In this document: piece after piece, positions 63,453 to 64,000 of the stretch
Position numbering within the stretch: the first letter of the stretch is position 1
Layout: each line of letters begins with the position of its first letter
Assembly: GCF_036345015.1 (NCBI RefSeq)
Contig: NZ_CP084098.1
Coordinates: forward strand, 1,563,326 to 1,627,325
DNA: 64,000 nt
DNA from: Cyanobacterium sp. Dongsha4
GTDB taxonomy: Bacteria > Cyanobacteriota > Cyanobacteriia > Cyanobacteriales > Cyanobacteriaceae
Direction of reading: 5' to 3'
Position numbers and translations under genes: made by a program
The notes under the pieces: model-generated
Seen by the model: the letters and a program-made list of their open reading frames with translations, nothing else
Told to the model about the DNA's origin: nothing
The model's database searches: none

Positions 63453-64000
63453 TTAGTGAGGTTCGCCAAATATAATTACTGAACGAGTAAGACTTTTAAT
63501 AATTTCGGTAGTAACATCACTTACAGCTAGTCCTCCAGCAGTACGACGGCGAATTGACCTTAAAATTACGAGATCAAAATTATGTTTATGGGCGGTACGG
63601 ACGATCGCTTCTGCGGGGTCTGAATAACGGAGAGTTTTGATTGTAACTGATGTTTTTGGGGCTATTTGTTGCACTCCTAAGTGTAGGGCGTTTTTAAAAT
63701 TTTCGATGTTATTTTTACTTAAGTGTCGATCATATACGTGAAGCAAGGTTATAGTACCTTGGTTACTTTCCGCTAAGATACAACCTAGTGCGATCGCATT
63801 TAGGGTTTTTAGATCTATTTTTTTGACGGGTACGAGAATTTTGCGTAGATGGGTAGGCTCATCTAACATTTTGACAACGGCAACGGGGCAATGAGAAGAC
63901 CAAAAAACATTATCAATTAAATTACCAAATAAACGAGCTTGAATGGTGCTAGTGGGACTCCATCCCATGACAATCAGACTACCTTTATTTTCTTTGGCGG
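63453..64000 (-). CDS. Universal-stress-domain protein, 3' end
   Basis: The frame is open to the right edge (upstream codons read AKENKGSLIVMGWSPTS), so the gene starts beyond the window. The visible 182 residues contain the end of one USP domain (SSHCPVAVVKM) and a complete second USP domain (LRKILVPVKKIDLKTLNAIA and VIIFG at the end). Tandem USP domains at the C-terminus occur in cyanobacterial cation/proton antiporters and chloride channels. Which transport domain precedes them cannot be seen here. Confidence 0.85.
   Translation of the reverse strand, partial: AKENKGSLIVMGWSPTSTIQARLFGNLIDNVFWSSHCPVAVVKMLDEPTHLRKILVPVKKIDLKTLNAIALGCILAESNQGTITLLHVYDRHLSKNNIENFKNALHLGVQQIAPKTSVTIKTLRYSDPAEAIVRTAHKHNFDLVILRSIRRRTAGGLAVSDVTTEIIKSLTRSVIIFGEPH

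Overview
The window reads as a chromosomal segment of a low-GC unicellular cyanobacterium, probably of the Cyanobacterium/Geminocystis group (the genus is my inference). Pointers are repeated HIP1 octamers (GCGATCGC), the photosystem II gene psbZ, chlM and hemF, the response regulator RpaB, a split-intein dnaE C-terminal gene, a heme-type/di-iron-type bacterioferritin pair, and an SLH-domain outer-membrane porin. I saw no rRNA, tRNA, CRISPR array or prophage.

Layout. 1-7.4 kb: the end of leuC, bfrA-bfrB, a secreted C-type lectin, a TrkA-type K+ regulator, dnaE-C with its IntC fragment, small cyanobacterial proteins, an anti-sigma-type kinase and a DUF362 protein. 7.5-10.6 kb is an accessory island: a decayed IS4-type transposase, a toxin-antitoxin pair whose toxin is broken by a 20-bp tandem duplication, and an intact type II restriction-modification pair resembling HinP1I plus M.HhaI (predicted GCGC). 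10.7-28.5 kb is mainly housekeeping: a MerR-like/VWA operon, chlM, rsmE, an M48 protease, glgP, a DivIVA-like protein with a solute-binding protein, rimM, leuA, cdsA, an orphan phosphorothioation-type methyltransferase and an LCP protein. 29-32 kb holds a J-domain/HNH gene pair and a NYN-LOTUS protein. 32-36 kb holds prxQ, trhO, an ABC ATPase and hemF. 36-50 kb carries two giant genes, an RTX-linked phospholipase-like exoprotein and a 1325-residue P-loop protein with Trp-rich helical repeats. Between them are sfsA, a porin and an ABC1 kinase. The porin's far upstream region contains a 23-codon ORF with a perfect Shine-Dalgarno. 50-64 kb holds a second toxin-antitoxin pair with a nonsense-mutated VapC, cysK, ribH, psbZ, an S1 protein, mrpCD, a LysE exporter, pyk, rpaB, PRC-barrel, Nudix-like and FHA proteins, and a truncated universal-stress-domain protein.

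The genes fit a photoautotroph: tetrapyrrole synthesis (chlM, hemF), photosystem II (psbZ), light and redox signalling (rpaB), iron storage (bfrAB), leucine and cysteine synthesis, and glycogen mobilisation (glgP, pyk). Intergenic spaces are littered with purine/pyrimidine-biased repeats. One family ends in a conserved core of about 27 bp, and its two best copies are identical.

The least-explained loci are the P-loop/Trp-repeat giant (46.3-50.2 kb), the J-domain/HNH pair (29.0-30.6 kb), the orphan methyltransferase with duplicated flanking domains (24.5-26.3 kb), the phospholipase-RTX exoprotein (36.2-40.6 kb) and the 23-codon ORF (44.2 kb). All functional calls rest on reading the sequence and on remembered family motifs; no database search was run.
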